Assembly (NCBI GenBank): GCA_024695475.1
Contig: JAILIC010000003.1
Location: 1-47,195, forward strand
Direction: 5' to 3'
Source: Treponema sp.
GTDB taxonomy: Bacteria; Spirochaetota; Spirochaetia; Treponematales; Treponemataceae
DNA: 47,195 nt
Under the pieces are notes generated by a model. It saw only the letters and a list, made by a program, of their open reading frames with translations, made no database searches and was not told the DNA's origin. The translations under genes were made by a program, and so were the position numbers. Positions 9,316 to 17,629 of this stretch are shown here, one piece after another (position 1 is the first letter of the stretch; each line of letters starts with the position of its first letter).

Positions 9316-10185
9316 TTACAGGAACTCAACTTCACTGTCTTGAAACGTAAATGGTTGTTCTTCCTGTGAGCTATCATAGTTAAAAATACAGTCTACACGG
9401 CAGTAATCAGATTCAACCGTTTTCTTTGTCAGCTCTACGAGGCCGTACAGACGATAGCTGGTTGTTTTTGACTTGATAAAAGTCATGCAATAATGCAACT
9501 CTTTGGGAGAAAAACCTTCGCCTCTCAGAAAATCAATTCTTGAGAGGTACCACTCTCCTGTAGTCTCATACTGCAAATCATTATCAAACAGGATTTGTTT
9601 AGCATGTTCTTCGGCAGTCTTTAAGATAAAAGCTGCATGCTTATTATAAATACGCTCATAGTCACCATTTTCAAAATAGACTTCCGGCTTACATAGTTTT
9701 TTGATTGTTACCGGAAGATTATCTTTATTTGCTTTATCAGTTTTTCTGTTTTGGAGTACAAAGTCATCAAAGGCTATGACAATCTTTGTTTCATCAACGT
9801 CAATCAAAAACAACAGAAGAAACAGACATGAAAAACAGAGCATATAGCAGACATAGATGATATCTGAAAGCTTATATCTAAATCGCTGTGTCGCGTTTCC
9901 ATTTAAAAATCCAAATACAATAAGCAGTGCAATAAAAAGGATTGCCGCAATAAAAACAAACGGCTTTACACTTTTTTTAGCAATGCCAAACAGGCGCATT
10001 ATCTTGTTTATGCCCAACAGTATAATAAAACCCGGCAACGTTAAACACAAGCCAAATAAAATCTGTACTTTCAATTCTGAACCAAAAACAGGATTAATCA
10101 GGAAATCTAATACCAGAGCAACTATAACAGAAAGCACTGCAAGTATACATAAAGTAATAACCGTGTTCTTTTTAGTAATATGCAT
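9316..10185 (-). CDS. Membrane protein of unknown family
   Basis: About 289 residues starting at the ATG at 10185, which an AGGTGG motif precedes; an in-frame GTG three codons upstream is less likely. Four hydrophobic helices occupy about residues 9-30, 40-60, 75-95 and 105-128. The remaining 160 residues are soluble and contain YERIYNKHAAFILKTAEEHAKQILF, probably an amphipathic helix. I do not recognise a family. It is transcribed divergently from another membrane protein (10368) of similar layout, with 180 bp between the two starts. Confidence 0.6.
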   Translation of the reverse strand: MHITKKNTVITLCILAVLSVIVALVLDFLINPVFGSELKVQILFGLCLTLPGFIILLGINKIMRLFGIAKKSVKPFVFIAAILFIALLIVFGFLNGNATQRFRYKLSDIIYVCYMLCFSCLFLLLFLIDVDETKIVIAFDDFVLQNRKTDKANKDNLPVTIKKLCKPEVYFENGDYERIYNKHAAFILKTAEEHAKQILFDNDLQYETTGEWYLSRIDFLRGEGFSPKELHYCMTFIKSKTTSYRLYGLVELTKKTVESDYCRVDCIFNYDSSQEEQPFTFQDSEVEFL

Positions 10186-10367
10186 TTTTACCACCTAGTC
10201 AAACCGTAAAAACAAAGTCGCTTGTTTTGCAGTTGATATAGCAGGCATTATAGTATAAATATATATGTTGACCAAGTAGTGCATTTTACAATAGAGTATG
10301 CCTTTAAGTTGGTTCAATGCCCATCAGTTAACTAACAAAGTAAAAATACCTACAGGAGATACCGTAG

Positions 10368-11675
10368 ATGAGAAAAACATATTTTGAAGGGTACAAACTC
10401 GGATTACTTTTAATAGCCGTTTCTATTGCTCTGCTATTGATTTCAGGCGCAATAAACCCAAATGCAGAAAAATACGCCGTTAAATCTTTTACAATGGGAG
10501 TTATCTGTTTTTTCACAGGTGCAGCACAACTTATTTGCCCCGGAACAACCCGTGGAGTTGACATGGAGGACAAACAAAACCGTCTCAGTCAACGATTCTC
10601 TGTTGCAGACGGAATGACTAAATTTGTATGGGTGTTCTTTCTAGTACTGGGCATTGCACTTTCGGTCTACCTGATGATTTCAGAGAACGTGTATCTGGCA
10701 CCGATATTTGCCAAAATATCCGTGCTGTTCGTTCTTGCTCTCTTGGCAGTCAAATCTTTTGTCAAACTCATCATATCATTATTTAAGCTTCCAGAAACAA
10801 CTGAAAGTGAACACCTCGCCAACCAGCAAATGAAAGAAAAGGACGATACAGAACCACGATATGTCTTTGCCCTCATACTGCTTGTAAGTCTCGGCCTTGG
10901 CTTTGTTACCTGGCGCTCGTTTTCACTTGGTGATTTCTATACCCTTACCAAGACGTATCCATTGTTGGAAAGAATAATGGAAAAACAAGTTGTCAAACAC
11001 TATTTCACACAAGAACATCTTGAAGATATTGTCTCATTCCGCATAAAAAACTATGACCATGATGGCTATACAAACGATTACTATTATCTTATCGATGAAG
11101 AAAATGAGCCAATCCTTGCTTCATGTCCAGTGTGGCAGCTTGTACTCAATGCCATAAACGAAGACACTGATATTGCCATTTCGTACAAAAATCTCCCCTA
11201 CACTTTTAGCCAGTATGAGCTGAAAAATCAAAACGAAGTACTGTCGTATCTTAAAGCAAAAGGTCTGGACACCTCTTTCAAAGGCCGCATTTCAAATGAC
11301 GATGAGACATTTAACAAGGAAGGTCTGCGTAAAATCGCCGAAAACCTCTGCCAAGCAGCACTTGAAAATACAGAGATTCCTGTCATTATAGATGATACGC
11401 TGAGCTATAATTATGAATACCTTACCGCATGGATGATTCCTAATTTTTGTGCATATAAAGGCATCGACATGAACGCAGAAGACTGGACGGAAAATCTTAA
11501 AGGCTACACAATGGCTTCCCTTGACGAGGTATTTGCTTTTTTGTGTGATGATGATGAAAACGATAAAAACGGCATTGCCTTTAACATAGGAACCGAAGAC
11601 GCACTGCTGATTCCTCACGCTACCCTGAAGGAAGCCTGGCACAAACTAGCCGGCGAACCAGAACCCGCTGAGTAG
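10368..11675 (+). CDS. Membrane protein of unknown family
   Basis: 435 residues. Hydrophobic helices lie at about 11-30, 42-62, 88-108, 113-135 and 163-183; the rest (about 190-435) is soluble and acidic, with SDDDENDKNG-like stretches near the C-terminus. AGGAGA lies 10 nt upstream of the ATG. No conserved motif was recognised. A clear terminator follows directly, so this looks like a single-gene unit. Confidence 0.65.
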   Translation: MRKTYFEGYKLGLLLIAVSIALLLISGAINPNAEKYAVKSFTMGVICFFTGAAQLICPGTTRGVDMEDKQNRLSQRFSVADGMTKFVWVFFLVLGIALSVYLMISENVYLAPIFAKISVLFVLALLAVKSFVKLIISLFKLPETTESEHLANQQMKEKDDTEPRYVFALILLVSLGLGFVTWRSFSLGDFYTLTKTYPLLERIMEKQVVKHYFTQEHLEDIVSFRIKNYDHDGYTNDYYYLIDEENEPILASCPVWQLVLNAINEDTDIAISYKNLPYTFSQYELKNQNEVLSYLKAKGLDTSFKGRISNDDETFNKEGLRKIAENLCQAALENTEIPVIIDDTLSYNYEYLTAWMIPNFCAYKGIDMNAEDWTENLKGYTMASLDEVFAFLCDDDENDKNGIAFNIGTEDALLIPHATLKEAWHKLAGEPEPAE

Positions 11676-11702
11676 CCCAGCAATAGGCTGTGGCGTTTTT
11701 TT
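11675..11702 (+). terminator. Rho-independent terminator
   Basis: GCC-CAGC (11675-11681) pairs with GCTG-T-GGC (about 11687-11694), with one bulged T and a loop of about five bases, followed by G and seven Ts. It overlaps the stop codon region of the preceding membrane protein. Confidence 0.75.
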
Positions 11703-11756
11703 GCATGCATAAGCTATGAGATATATTCTATTATGTCTTTTTAGAGAGTATTTTGC

Positions 11757-11868
11757 GTACATATTGAGGCTCAATTTTGTACATATTGAGGCTCAATTTT
11801 GTACATATTGAGAGTCAATCGTTTACATATTGAGTCTAAATCGTTTACATATTGATTCTCAATATGTA
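11757..11868. repeat. Five tandem 22-bp repeats with core TACATATTGA
   Basis: Units start at 11757, 11779, 11801, 11823 and 11845, an exact 22-bp period. All share TACATATTGA. Units 1 and 2 are identical; later units drift after the core. Most carry a local TTGA-NNN-TCAA-like palindrome. In the last one the symmetry extends to TACATATTGA-TTC-TCAATATGTA (11846-11868), perfect 10-bp arms. The array fills an intergenic region of 336 bp upstream of a TetR gene. There are no spacers, so it is not a CRISPR. Operator or iteron array is inferred. Confidence 0.85.
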
Positions 11869-11949
11869 CTTTTAAGAAAGTATATTAAGGCATAAATATG
11901 GTTTGAAAATAGACTATCAGTAAAATATTGTAAGCTTATAGTGGAGCTA

Positions 11950-11978
11950 TTGACTTATTAATATAACAATGTTAAATT
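11950..11978 (+). promoter_or_regulatory. Candidate promoter of the tetR operon
   Basis: TTGACT (11950-11955) and TAAATT (11973-11978) are separated by 17 bp, 34 bp upstream of the TetR ATG. The hexamers fit sigma-70 consensus moderately well. An imperfect palindrome overlaps the -10. Confidence 0.5.
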
Positions 11979-11996
11979 ATCAACGTTAGATTATTA
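11959..11996. promoter_or_regulatory. Candidate TetR autoregulatory operator
   Basis: TAATA...AATGTT (11959-11973) and AACGTT...TATTA (11982-11996) form an imperfect 38-bp inverted repeat overlapping the predicted -10 and transcription start. Its position fits autorepression by the TetR protein encoded just downstream. Inferred from symmetry and location only. Confidence 0.35.
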
Positions 11997-12011
11997 AAGA
12001 GGTTTATTCTC

Positions 12012-12611
12012 ATGCGAAAGGCAAATACACAGATAGTTCCACAAATCAAGCAAAAGACCCTTGAGCTGCTCATGCACAATACCCCAGAGCAAATCGGTAT
12101 GCGTGACATTGCACGAGCATGTGGCATAACCGCTACTTCCATCTATCATTACTACAAAGATAAAAACAAGCTTTTTCAAGATATAAGCCTGGACTGTATC
12201 TACGATCTTAATGAGCGTATAAGCAAAGCCGTACAAAGCAACAACGATGATATACAAAAGCAAATAAAAAAAGCAATTGAAACATTTAGAGACTGGTGTT
12301 TTGAAAATCCACGACGAGCACTCTTGGTCATGCAAGATATCCAATCGGCGACAGATGCCGAGCCAGATGTCATGGAACAATATTACGTCTGTAACCGTAC
12401 CGGTGAATCCCTTTTAAAACAAGCCATTAGCATGGGTAAAGCAAAGTCCGATGATCCCAGACTCGATGTCGGTATTCTTATATCAAGTATCTGGGGCTGT
12501 GTAGAAGCCATCATTACAAAACGTACCGAAGTGGCATACTGGGACAACGGAAAAGCCTTTACAGACAGAGCCATAGCTCTATGGATGCAACAAATTTTTA
12601 TAGAAAACTAA
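12012..12611 (+). CDS. TetR/AcrR family transcriptional regulator
   Basis: 199 residues. The N-terminal helix-turn-helix is clear at about residues 28-52: GMRDIARACGITATSIYHYYKDKNKLF is the family pattern. The remainder is a helical ligand-binding domain, including a WCFENPRRALLVMQDIQ segment. The ATG follows a GAGG at 9-nt spacing. It heads a four-gene plus-strand cluster with gaps of 31, 15 and 27 nt, so it probably controls the DUF2271-like, outer-membrane-like and flavoprotein genes and itself. The ligand is unknown. Confidence 0.93.
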   Translation: MRKANTQIVPQIKQKTLELLMHNTPEQIGMRDIARACGITATSIYHYYKDKNKLFQDISLDCIYDLNERISKAVQSNNDDIQKQIKKAIETFRDWCFENPRRALLVMQDIQSATDAEPDVMEQYYVCNRTGESLLKQAISMGKAKSDDPRLDVGILISSIWGCVEAIITKRTEVAYWDNGKAFTDRAIALWMQQIFIEN

Positions 12612-12642
12612 GCAACTAAACTTCTAAAGAAAGGATGCATAT

Positions 12643-13272
12643 ATGAAAAAAGTCATTACTATTATCAGTGTCTGTATACTGACAACAAGTCTGCTCTGTG
12701 CGCGTGACATAAGCATAACCGTAAAAGCAGGTGCACACTGGAAAGAAAAACGAGAACCACAATGTGCCATTTGGCTTGAAGACACACAAGGAAACTATAT
12801 CAGCACACTGTATGTAACCGAACGTGCCAGCAAAAAAAACTGGATCATGGGTCCTGCACAAGGACGCCCGGAATCACTCCCCGTCTGGTATCATACTTCA
12901 AACTACGCTGCAGAAAAAAAGACAAAAAAACGTCCTGCAACGACACAGTTTGATGCTGTTACCAGCGCAACACCAAAAGGCAATATACTAAGCAAACGCG
13001 CCATTGTAGATACAGCCTGTGTCATCAAGGCAGAGTTTAACACCAGTTTTGACTACAACGAAAGTTATACAAAAAAGAACGCAGGCGTAAACGGACAACC
13101 ATCAGTCATCTATCAAGCTCTCATTCCGCAAGAGGCCACAGGGAATATCCCCCTCTCCTTTGCCGGTACCGGGACACTCAACGGCTCTGATGGAGTCATA
13201 CACACACAAACAGAGGGACTAACTACTGCCACTACCATCGTAGACAGTATTTCCATATCTTTTAGCAAATAA
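12643..13272 (+). CDS. Exported DUF2271-like protein
   Basis: A signal peptide of about 20 residues (ends LLCARD) precedes a region typical of the DUF2271 family: PQCAIWLEDTQGNYISTLYVTERASKKNW near residues 39-67, LPVWYH near 80, and FDAVTSATPKGN near 108. The family is periplasmic and of unknown function, often next to flavin- or redox-linked proteins. 'GAGKKNA'-type catalytic motifs are absent. AAGGA lies upstream of the ATG. The flavoprotein downstream makes a redox role plausible but unproven. Confidence 0.7.
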   Translation: MKKVITIISVCILTTSLLCARDISITVKAGAHWKEKREPQCAIWLEDTQGNYISTLYVTERASKKNWIMGPAQGRPESLPVWYHTSNYAAEKKTKKRPATTQFDAVTSATPKGNILSKRAIVDTACVIKAEFNTSFDYNESYTKKNAGVNGQPSVIYQALIPQEATGNIPLSFAGTGTLNGSDGVIHTQTEGLTTATTIVDSISISFSK

Positions 13273-13287
13273 CGATAAGAGCAAGCC

Positions 13288-13659
13288 ATGAAAAACCATT
13301 GTAAATTTCAGAGTATCATTATCCTCTTGATTTTAGTATCGAGTTCTTTTTACGCCGTAGCACAAAAAGAACCAGACTCTCCATTGGCATTGTCTATTAC
13401 AACAGACGCTGCGTATTATCCAGAAAGCTCATTTAAATCAGGCAATGATCATTTTGCTCCCATTTCAGGTGTATTCGACAGCTTTAAGTTCTGCACAACA
13501 CTCAATGACAAAGACAGCTTAACCACTCTCATTGATTTTTCAAGTCGCAGAAGCTTTGAAGTCGACCATGACAAAACAGAGGAAGAACCATACCTCAAAT
13601 GCACCGGCAGAGAGTGGTATTTTAAACGTATTGCCGTCAGCTGGACACACATCTTCTAA
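13288..13659 (+). CDS. Small exported protein, outer-membrane-barrel-like ends
   Basis: 123 residues with a signal peptide (cleavage near YAVAQ). The mature start, DAAYYPESSFKSGNDHFAPISG, reads like the first strands of an outer-membrane barrel, and the protein ends RIAVSWTHIF, alternating residues with a terminal Phe as in a BAM-recognised last strand. The length is too short for a normal 8-strand barrel beyond a single sheet, so an internal deletion of a larger ancestor is possible. It sits 15 nt after the DUF2271-like gene. No family was recognised. Confidence 0.6.
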   Translation: MKNHCKFQSIIILLILVSSSFYAVAQKEPDSPLALSITTDAAYYPESSFKSGNDHFAPISGVFDSFKFCTTLNDKDSLTTLIDFSSRRSFEVDHDKTEEEPYLKCTGREWYFKRIAVSWTHIF

Positions 13660-13686
13660 CAGAGAGTTTTACAGGAGCGTTTTGTC

Positions 13687-14265
13687 ATGAAAATTCTTAT
13701 TCTTAACGGCAGTCCACGTAAAAATGGCAAAACCGCTCAGTTGTTGCATTGTGCTGAGCAGGTAATAATCCAAAGCGGTAATAGTGCCATATATACAGAC
13801 GTGTGTTCCCTCAGGTTTACACACTGTACTGGTTGTATGGCATGCCGCTCTCACATACACTGTGTACTGCCTCATGATGATGCCCATACTATTGCAGATG
13901 AAATACAAACCTGCGACGGCATTATCGTAGGTACACCAGTGTATTGGGGTAATATAAATGGTACCCTTAAGTGTCTCTTTGACCGGCTGGTAGGCGTTAT
14001 GATGGGTGAGTCAAAATGGGGCATTCCTATTCCTTTACACAAAGGTAAACGTGCACTCATAATCACCAGCTGTACAACACCTTTTCCGTTTAACATACTG
14101 GCAGGGCAAACTACCAAAGCCGAAAAAGCCATAAAAGAGATTCTCTCCTATTCAGGATTTACCGTGTGTAGAACAGTGGCACTAGCAGGCACTAAAAATA
14201 TGCCGGCAATACCGGAACATACCTATACTAAAGTTCAAAAAGCAGCCAAGTTGCTTGTACGGTAA
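13687..14265 (+). CDS. Flavodoxin-fold NAD(P)H oxidoreductase / iron-sulfur flavoprotein-like
   Basis: 192 residues. The FMN-phosphate loop GSPRKNGKT lies at residues 8-16. Cysteines in C-T-G-C-M-A-C-R-(4)-C near 41-51 match the compact C-x2-C-x2-C-x(4-7)-C motif of iron-sulfur flavoproteins, followed by DDAHTIADEIQTCDGIIVGTPVYWGN, the second FMN-binding segment. Likely a cytoplasmic redox enzyme or reductase. It ends the TetR-led cluster. A shorter NADPH-dependent FMN reductase without the cluster is the alternative. Confidence 0.85.
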   Translation: MKILILNGSPRKNGKTAQLLHCAEQVIIQSGNSAIYTDVCSLRFTHCTGCMACRSHIHCVLPHDDAHTIADEIQTCDGIIVGTPVYWGNINGTLKCLFDRLVGVMMGESKWGIPIPLHKGKRALIITSCTTPFPFNILAGQTTKAEKAIKEILSYSGFTVCRTVALAGTKNMPAIPEHTYTKVQKAAKLLVR

Positions 14266-14288
14266 CCGACATAAGCGGTGACAAGCAA
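14251..14288 (+). terminator. Inverted repeat at the 3' end of the TetR-led operon
   Basis: TTGCTTGT (14251-14258) pairs with ACAAGCAA (14281-14288). The left arm lies inside the last codons of the flavoprotein gene. No T-tract follows, so it may be a factor-dependent terminator or RNA-stability hairpin. Confidence 0.35.
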
Positions 14289-14400
14289 CTATTCTACACG
14301 TATGACGTTGCAATATAATACCAAGTATTTTACTAATACCACTCTTTTTATTTTTTAAACAAAATATAGCAAAATTGATGCATAAAAGAACTAAAATAAC

Positions 14401-14430
14401 TTGACAAAACAGCTTAATAACTGCAATGTA
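14401..14430 (+). promoter_or_regulatory. Candidate promoter of potABCD
   Basis: A consensus TTGACA at 14401-14406 is followed 18 bp later by AATGTA, a weak -10; GATAAT further down (14442) has no matching -35. It is the only strong -35 in the 237-bp gap before potA. Confidence 0.4.
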
Positions 14431-14502
14431 TGTGGTACGCTGATAATAAGAAATTCAAAAACGGCGGATATATCACGACCTTTTAGAAAGGAGATTGCAT
14501 AG

Positions 14503-15693
14503 TTGAAAGGCAGTCGGGTTGTTATAGATCATGTCTCAAAGAGTTTTGGGGATTTTCACGCTCTTGATGACATCAATTTTACTATCGAGCCAGGTGAATT
14601 CTTTTCACTTCTTGGACCTTCTGGATGTGGAAAAACCACATTATTACGTATAATTGCCGGATTTGAATTTCCCGATGATGGAGTCGTATTATTTGACGAA
14701 AAAAACGTCATTCCATTACCTCCTAACAAGCGGCAGTCCAATACGGTATTCCAGACATACGCATTGTTTCCTCACCTTACTGTATATGAAAATATAGCTT
14801 TTCCATTACGGTTACGCAAAGTCGATGAAGCAACTATCGACCAAAAGGTAAAGGAATACATACATCTGGTACAACTTGATCAACATATTGATAAAAAGCC
14901 AAGTCAGTTATCTGGCGGTCAAAAACAGCGTGTTGCTATTGCCCGTGCTCTTATCAATGAACCAAAAGTATTGCTTTTGGATGAGCCATTGTCTGCACTC
15001 GATGCTAAATTGCGCGCAAACTTACTGATCGATCTGGATAATCTCCATGACAAGATTGGTATTACCTTTATCTATGTTACTCATGATCAAAGCGAAGCTC
15101 TTGCTGTCAGCGACCGCATTGCTGTCATGAATTTTGGTAAGGTACTGCAGGTTGGTACTCCATTTGAAATTTATGAGAGCCCAGCCACTCAATTTGTTGC
15201 TCAGTTTATTGGCGAAACAAACTTGTTTGAAAGTACCGTTGTAGAGTGTACTCCACACCAGACACCAGGCAAAGATCCTGATTACATGGTTACCCTGCAT
15301 ACCCCAGCATTGGGATTACAGGCACAACTCAAAGGGGACACACAGGCAACAAAAGAAGAAGACAAGAATATTCTCGTTACCGATTACGAACATACAAACC
15401 AAGGTCAAAAAATCTGTTTTACGATTAGACCCGAAAAAATACGTATCACTTTGGACGAGCCTGATGTACACGGTCGCAAAGACATCAATGTATTTAAAGG
15501 CATTGTTGAAGAACCTGTATATACGGGTTTCCAATCTAAGTTTTATGTCCGTCTTGAAAACGGTACCATCATTAAGGTTTTCAAGCAGCACACCAATTAT
15601 CTGGATGACGGTCCTGAAATTCAATGGAAGGATCAAGTCTACGTATCATGGTCAGCCGAAGATGGCTACATTGTTGAGGACATAACAAAATGA
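14503..15693 (+). CDS. potA: Spermidine/putrescine ABC transporter ATP-binding protein
   Basis: Cytoplasmic ATPase that powers polyamine import. Walker A GPSGCGKTT begins at about residue 38, the ABC signature LSGGQKQRVAIARAL at about 134, Walker B LLLDEPLSALDAKLR at about 154 and the H-loop THDQSEA at about 191. The C-terminal 150 residues are the TOBE-type regulatory domain. The start is TTG with AAAGGAG 9 nt upstream (14487-14493); no ATG fits as well. It overlaps potB by 4 nt. 396 aa is slightly long for PotA. Confidence 0.94.
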   Translation: MKGSRVVIDHVSKSFGDFHALDDINFTIEPGEFFSLLGPSGCGKTTLLRIIAGFEFPDDGVVLFDEKNVIPLPPNKRQSNTVFQTYALFPHLTVYENIAFPLRLRKVDEATIDQKVKEYIHLVQLDQHIDKKPSQLSGGQKQRVAIARALINEPKVLLLDEPLSALDAKLRANLLIDLDNLHDKIGITFIYVTHDQSEALAVSDRIAVMNFGKVLQVGTPFEIYESPATQFVAQFIGETNLFESTVVECTPHQTPGKDPDYMVTLHTPALGLQAQLKGDTQATKEEDKNILVTDYEHTNQGQKICFTIRPEKIRITLDEPDVHGRKDINVFKGIVEEPVYTGFQSKFYVRLENGTIIKVFKQHTNYLDDGPEIQWKDQVYVSWSAEDGYIVEDITK

Positions 15694-16682
15694 ACGAAAA
15701 AGAATCAGAAAAACAAGATAAACCCCCGGCTGCCGGGCAAAGTATGCTTTTACGGCTTGCAGCAAAAGCTCAAGCCGCAAAATATAAGAAGCTCAATCCA
15801 GGTCCATTTTATGCCTGGCCAATGGGTTTATGGTTTACGATTTTTTTTATCGTACCGCTGCTCATCATCGTCTGCTATTCATTTATGAAACGAGACGTAT
15901 ATGGTGGTGTTGTACACGAATTTACACTTAAAGCATTTTCTCAAGTATTTTCACCAGCATATGGTAAGATTTTTATACGTACCCTGTTGATTACTTCTAT
16001 TTCAACAGCTATTACCTTATTACTTGCATTACCAGCTGGATATGCAATGGCACGAAGCAGACACCAGACTCTATTATTGATTCTTGTCATCATTCCATTT
16101 TTGACAAACAGTCTTATTCGTATCTTTGCATGGATGACCATTTTAGGTGATAACGGTATCCTTAACGGTCTTGGACATTTGTTTTTTATGTTGTGGCATA
16201 ATCTCGGCTTCGGTAATCCAGATGCAGTCTTTACACCACACAAATTCATGTATACTCGTTCCGCCGTTATCATGGTAAATATCTACATGTACCTTCCGTA
16301 TGCGATTCTGCCAGTATTTACAGCAGTAGACCGCTTTGACTTTAGTTTACTGGAAGCTGCACGCGATTTAGGAGCCACAAAACCACAGTCAATGGTAAAG
16401 GTACTTATTCCTGGTATTAAGAGTGGTATTGTCAGTGCATTGATTTTTACATTTATTCCTATTTTTGGTACTTATACCGTTCCACAATTGGTTGGCGATA
16501 TCGACAGCTACATGCTTGGCAACATCATCGTTGATCAGGTACAAAAAGTACGTAACTGGCCTTTGGCATCAGCATTCAGCTTGCTCATTACCATTACCAG
16601 TATGCTTGGTATTTTGTGGATGCTTTCAACCACAAAAAAGGAATCCGACGCTAAAAAAACAGAACCGGGAGTTGCAAAATGA
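15690..16682 (+). CDS. potB: Spermidine/putrescine ABC transporter permease PotB
   Basis: Inner-membrane permease with six predicted helices, the first after a basic N-terminal tail of about 45 residues. The EAA loop that docks with the ATPase is visible as EAARDLGATKPQSMVKVLIPGIKSG around residue 225. The ATG overlaps the potA stop and the gene's stop overlaps potC, both as ATGA, indicating tight translational coupling. 330 residues is longer than E. coli PotB, mainly because of the N-terminal extension. Confidence 0.93.
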   Translation: MNEKESEKQDKPPAAGQSMLLRLAAKAQAAKYKKLNPGPFYAWPMGLWFTIFFIVPLLIIVCYSFMKRDVYGGVVHEFTLKAFSQVFSPAYGKIFIRTLLITSISTAITLLLALPAGYAMARSRHQTLLLILVIIPFLTNSLIRIFAWMTILGDNGILNGLGHLFFMLWHNLGFGNPDAVFTPHKFMYTRSAVIMVNIYMYLPYAILPVFTAVDRFDFSLLEAARDLGATKPQSMVKVLIPGIKSGIVSALIFTFIPIFGTYTVPQLVGDIDSYMLGNIIVDQVQKVRNWPLASAFSLLITITSMLGILWMLSTTKKESDAKKTEPGVAK

Positions 16683-17554
16683 ACATTAAAAATCCGTTCT
16701 CCCTGTACATACGACCTAAAAAAATATCAGAGCCAGCAAAACATGCTAAACGTACCTGGAAAAGACATACTGATATAAACCATCATTTTTCTAATACGGT
16801 ATTGTGCTTGTCTTTGTTGTTCTTGTTCATACCATTGTTTGTCATCGTCTTTTTCTCTTTTAACGAAGCAAAAGATACGACATTCACTCGTTTTTCGTTT
16901 ATCTGGTATGAAAAACTATTTTTTGAGTCCTCAGACTTGTGGGCTGCACTGCTAAACAGTCTTATCATTGCCATTACCTCCTCTCTTGTTGCCACCATTA
17001 TTGGCACATTGGCAGCATTAGGTATTACTTGGTATAAGTTTTTTGGTAAGTCTTACATTCAGTCTATCAGCTTTTTACCAATGGTATTGCCCGAAGTTAT
17101 CATGGGTGTATCACTCCTGATATTCTTTATGGATTTTCTCCACCTGCCACTGGGGCTCATTACTGTATTTGTTGCACATACAACATTTTGTCTGCCATTT
17201 GTGTACCTTATGGTCAGCGCACGTATTGATGAATTTGATTACTCCATCATCGAAGCAAGCCACGACTTGGGCGCAAATGAACTGCAAACATTGTTTTTAG
17301 TTGTCATACCAGCAATCATGCCTGGTATTATCTCAGGGTTTATGATTAGCGTTACCATGTCATTGGAAGACTATGTCATCACATCACTCGTCAGCGGTCC
17401 AGGTAGCACCACATTACCATTGTACGTCTACTCTATGATTCGTTTTGGTGTTAGCCCGGTAATCAATTCCCTGTCATTTATTCTTATACTGGCTATCTGT
17501 GCAGTAACATTTATCTTGCGCAAGGGGCTCAAATCCTTTGCTTCTGCACGATGA
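16679..17554 (+). CDS. potC: Spermidine/putrescine ABC transporter permease PotC
   Basis: Second permease subunit, 291 residues with six helices starting at about residue 38. The EAA motif reads EASHDLGANELQTLFLVVIPAIMPG around residue 195. ATG overlaps the potB stop by 4 nt. With PotB it forms the membrane pore of the importer. Family and operon context make the call firm. Confidence 0.93.
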   Translation: MNIKNPFSLYIRPKKISEPAKHAKRTWKRHTDINHHFSNTVLCLSLLFLFIPLFVIVFFSFNEAKDTTFTRFSFIWYEKLFFESSDLWAALLNSLIIAITSSLVATIIGTLAALGITWYKFFGKSYIQSISFLPMVLPEVIMGVSLLIFFMDFLHLPLGLITVFVAHTTFCLPFVYLMVSARIDEFDYSIIEASHDLGANELQTLFLVVIPAIMPGIISGFMISVTMSLEDYVITSLVSGPGSTTLPLYVYSMIRFGVSPVINSLSFILILAICAVTFILRKGLKSFASAR

Positions 17555-17580
17555 TATCCTGAATTACCACAGTATCTTTT

Positions 17581-17599
17581 CTGCTTGCATGGCAAGCAG
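17581..17599 (+). terminator. Hairpin between potC and potD
   Basis: CTGCTTGC (17581-17588) pairs with GCAAGCAG (17592-17599) around ATG, followed by TATATTTTTATC. It sits between potC and potD within the operon. It may attenuate transcription or protect the upstream or downstream mRNA so that PotD is made in excess; that role is inferred. Confidence 0.5.
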
Positions 17600-17629
17600 T
17601 ATATTTTTATCATTTTGGAGAATACTTTG

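Noticed and set aside
10368-11675. TctB-like tricarboxylate transporter subunit
   Set aside because: N-terminal hydrophobic pattern is only superficially similar; no TctA or TctC nearby and the long soluble part does not fit.
11757-11868. CRISPR array
   Set aside because: Repeats are directly adjacent with no spacers, and no cas genes are in the window.
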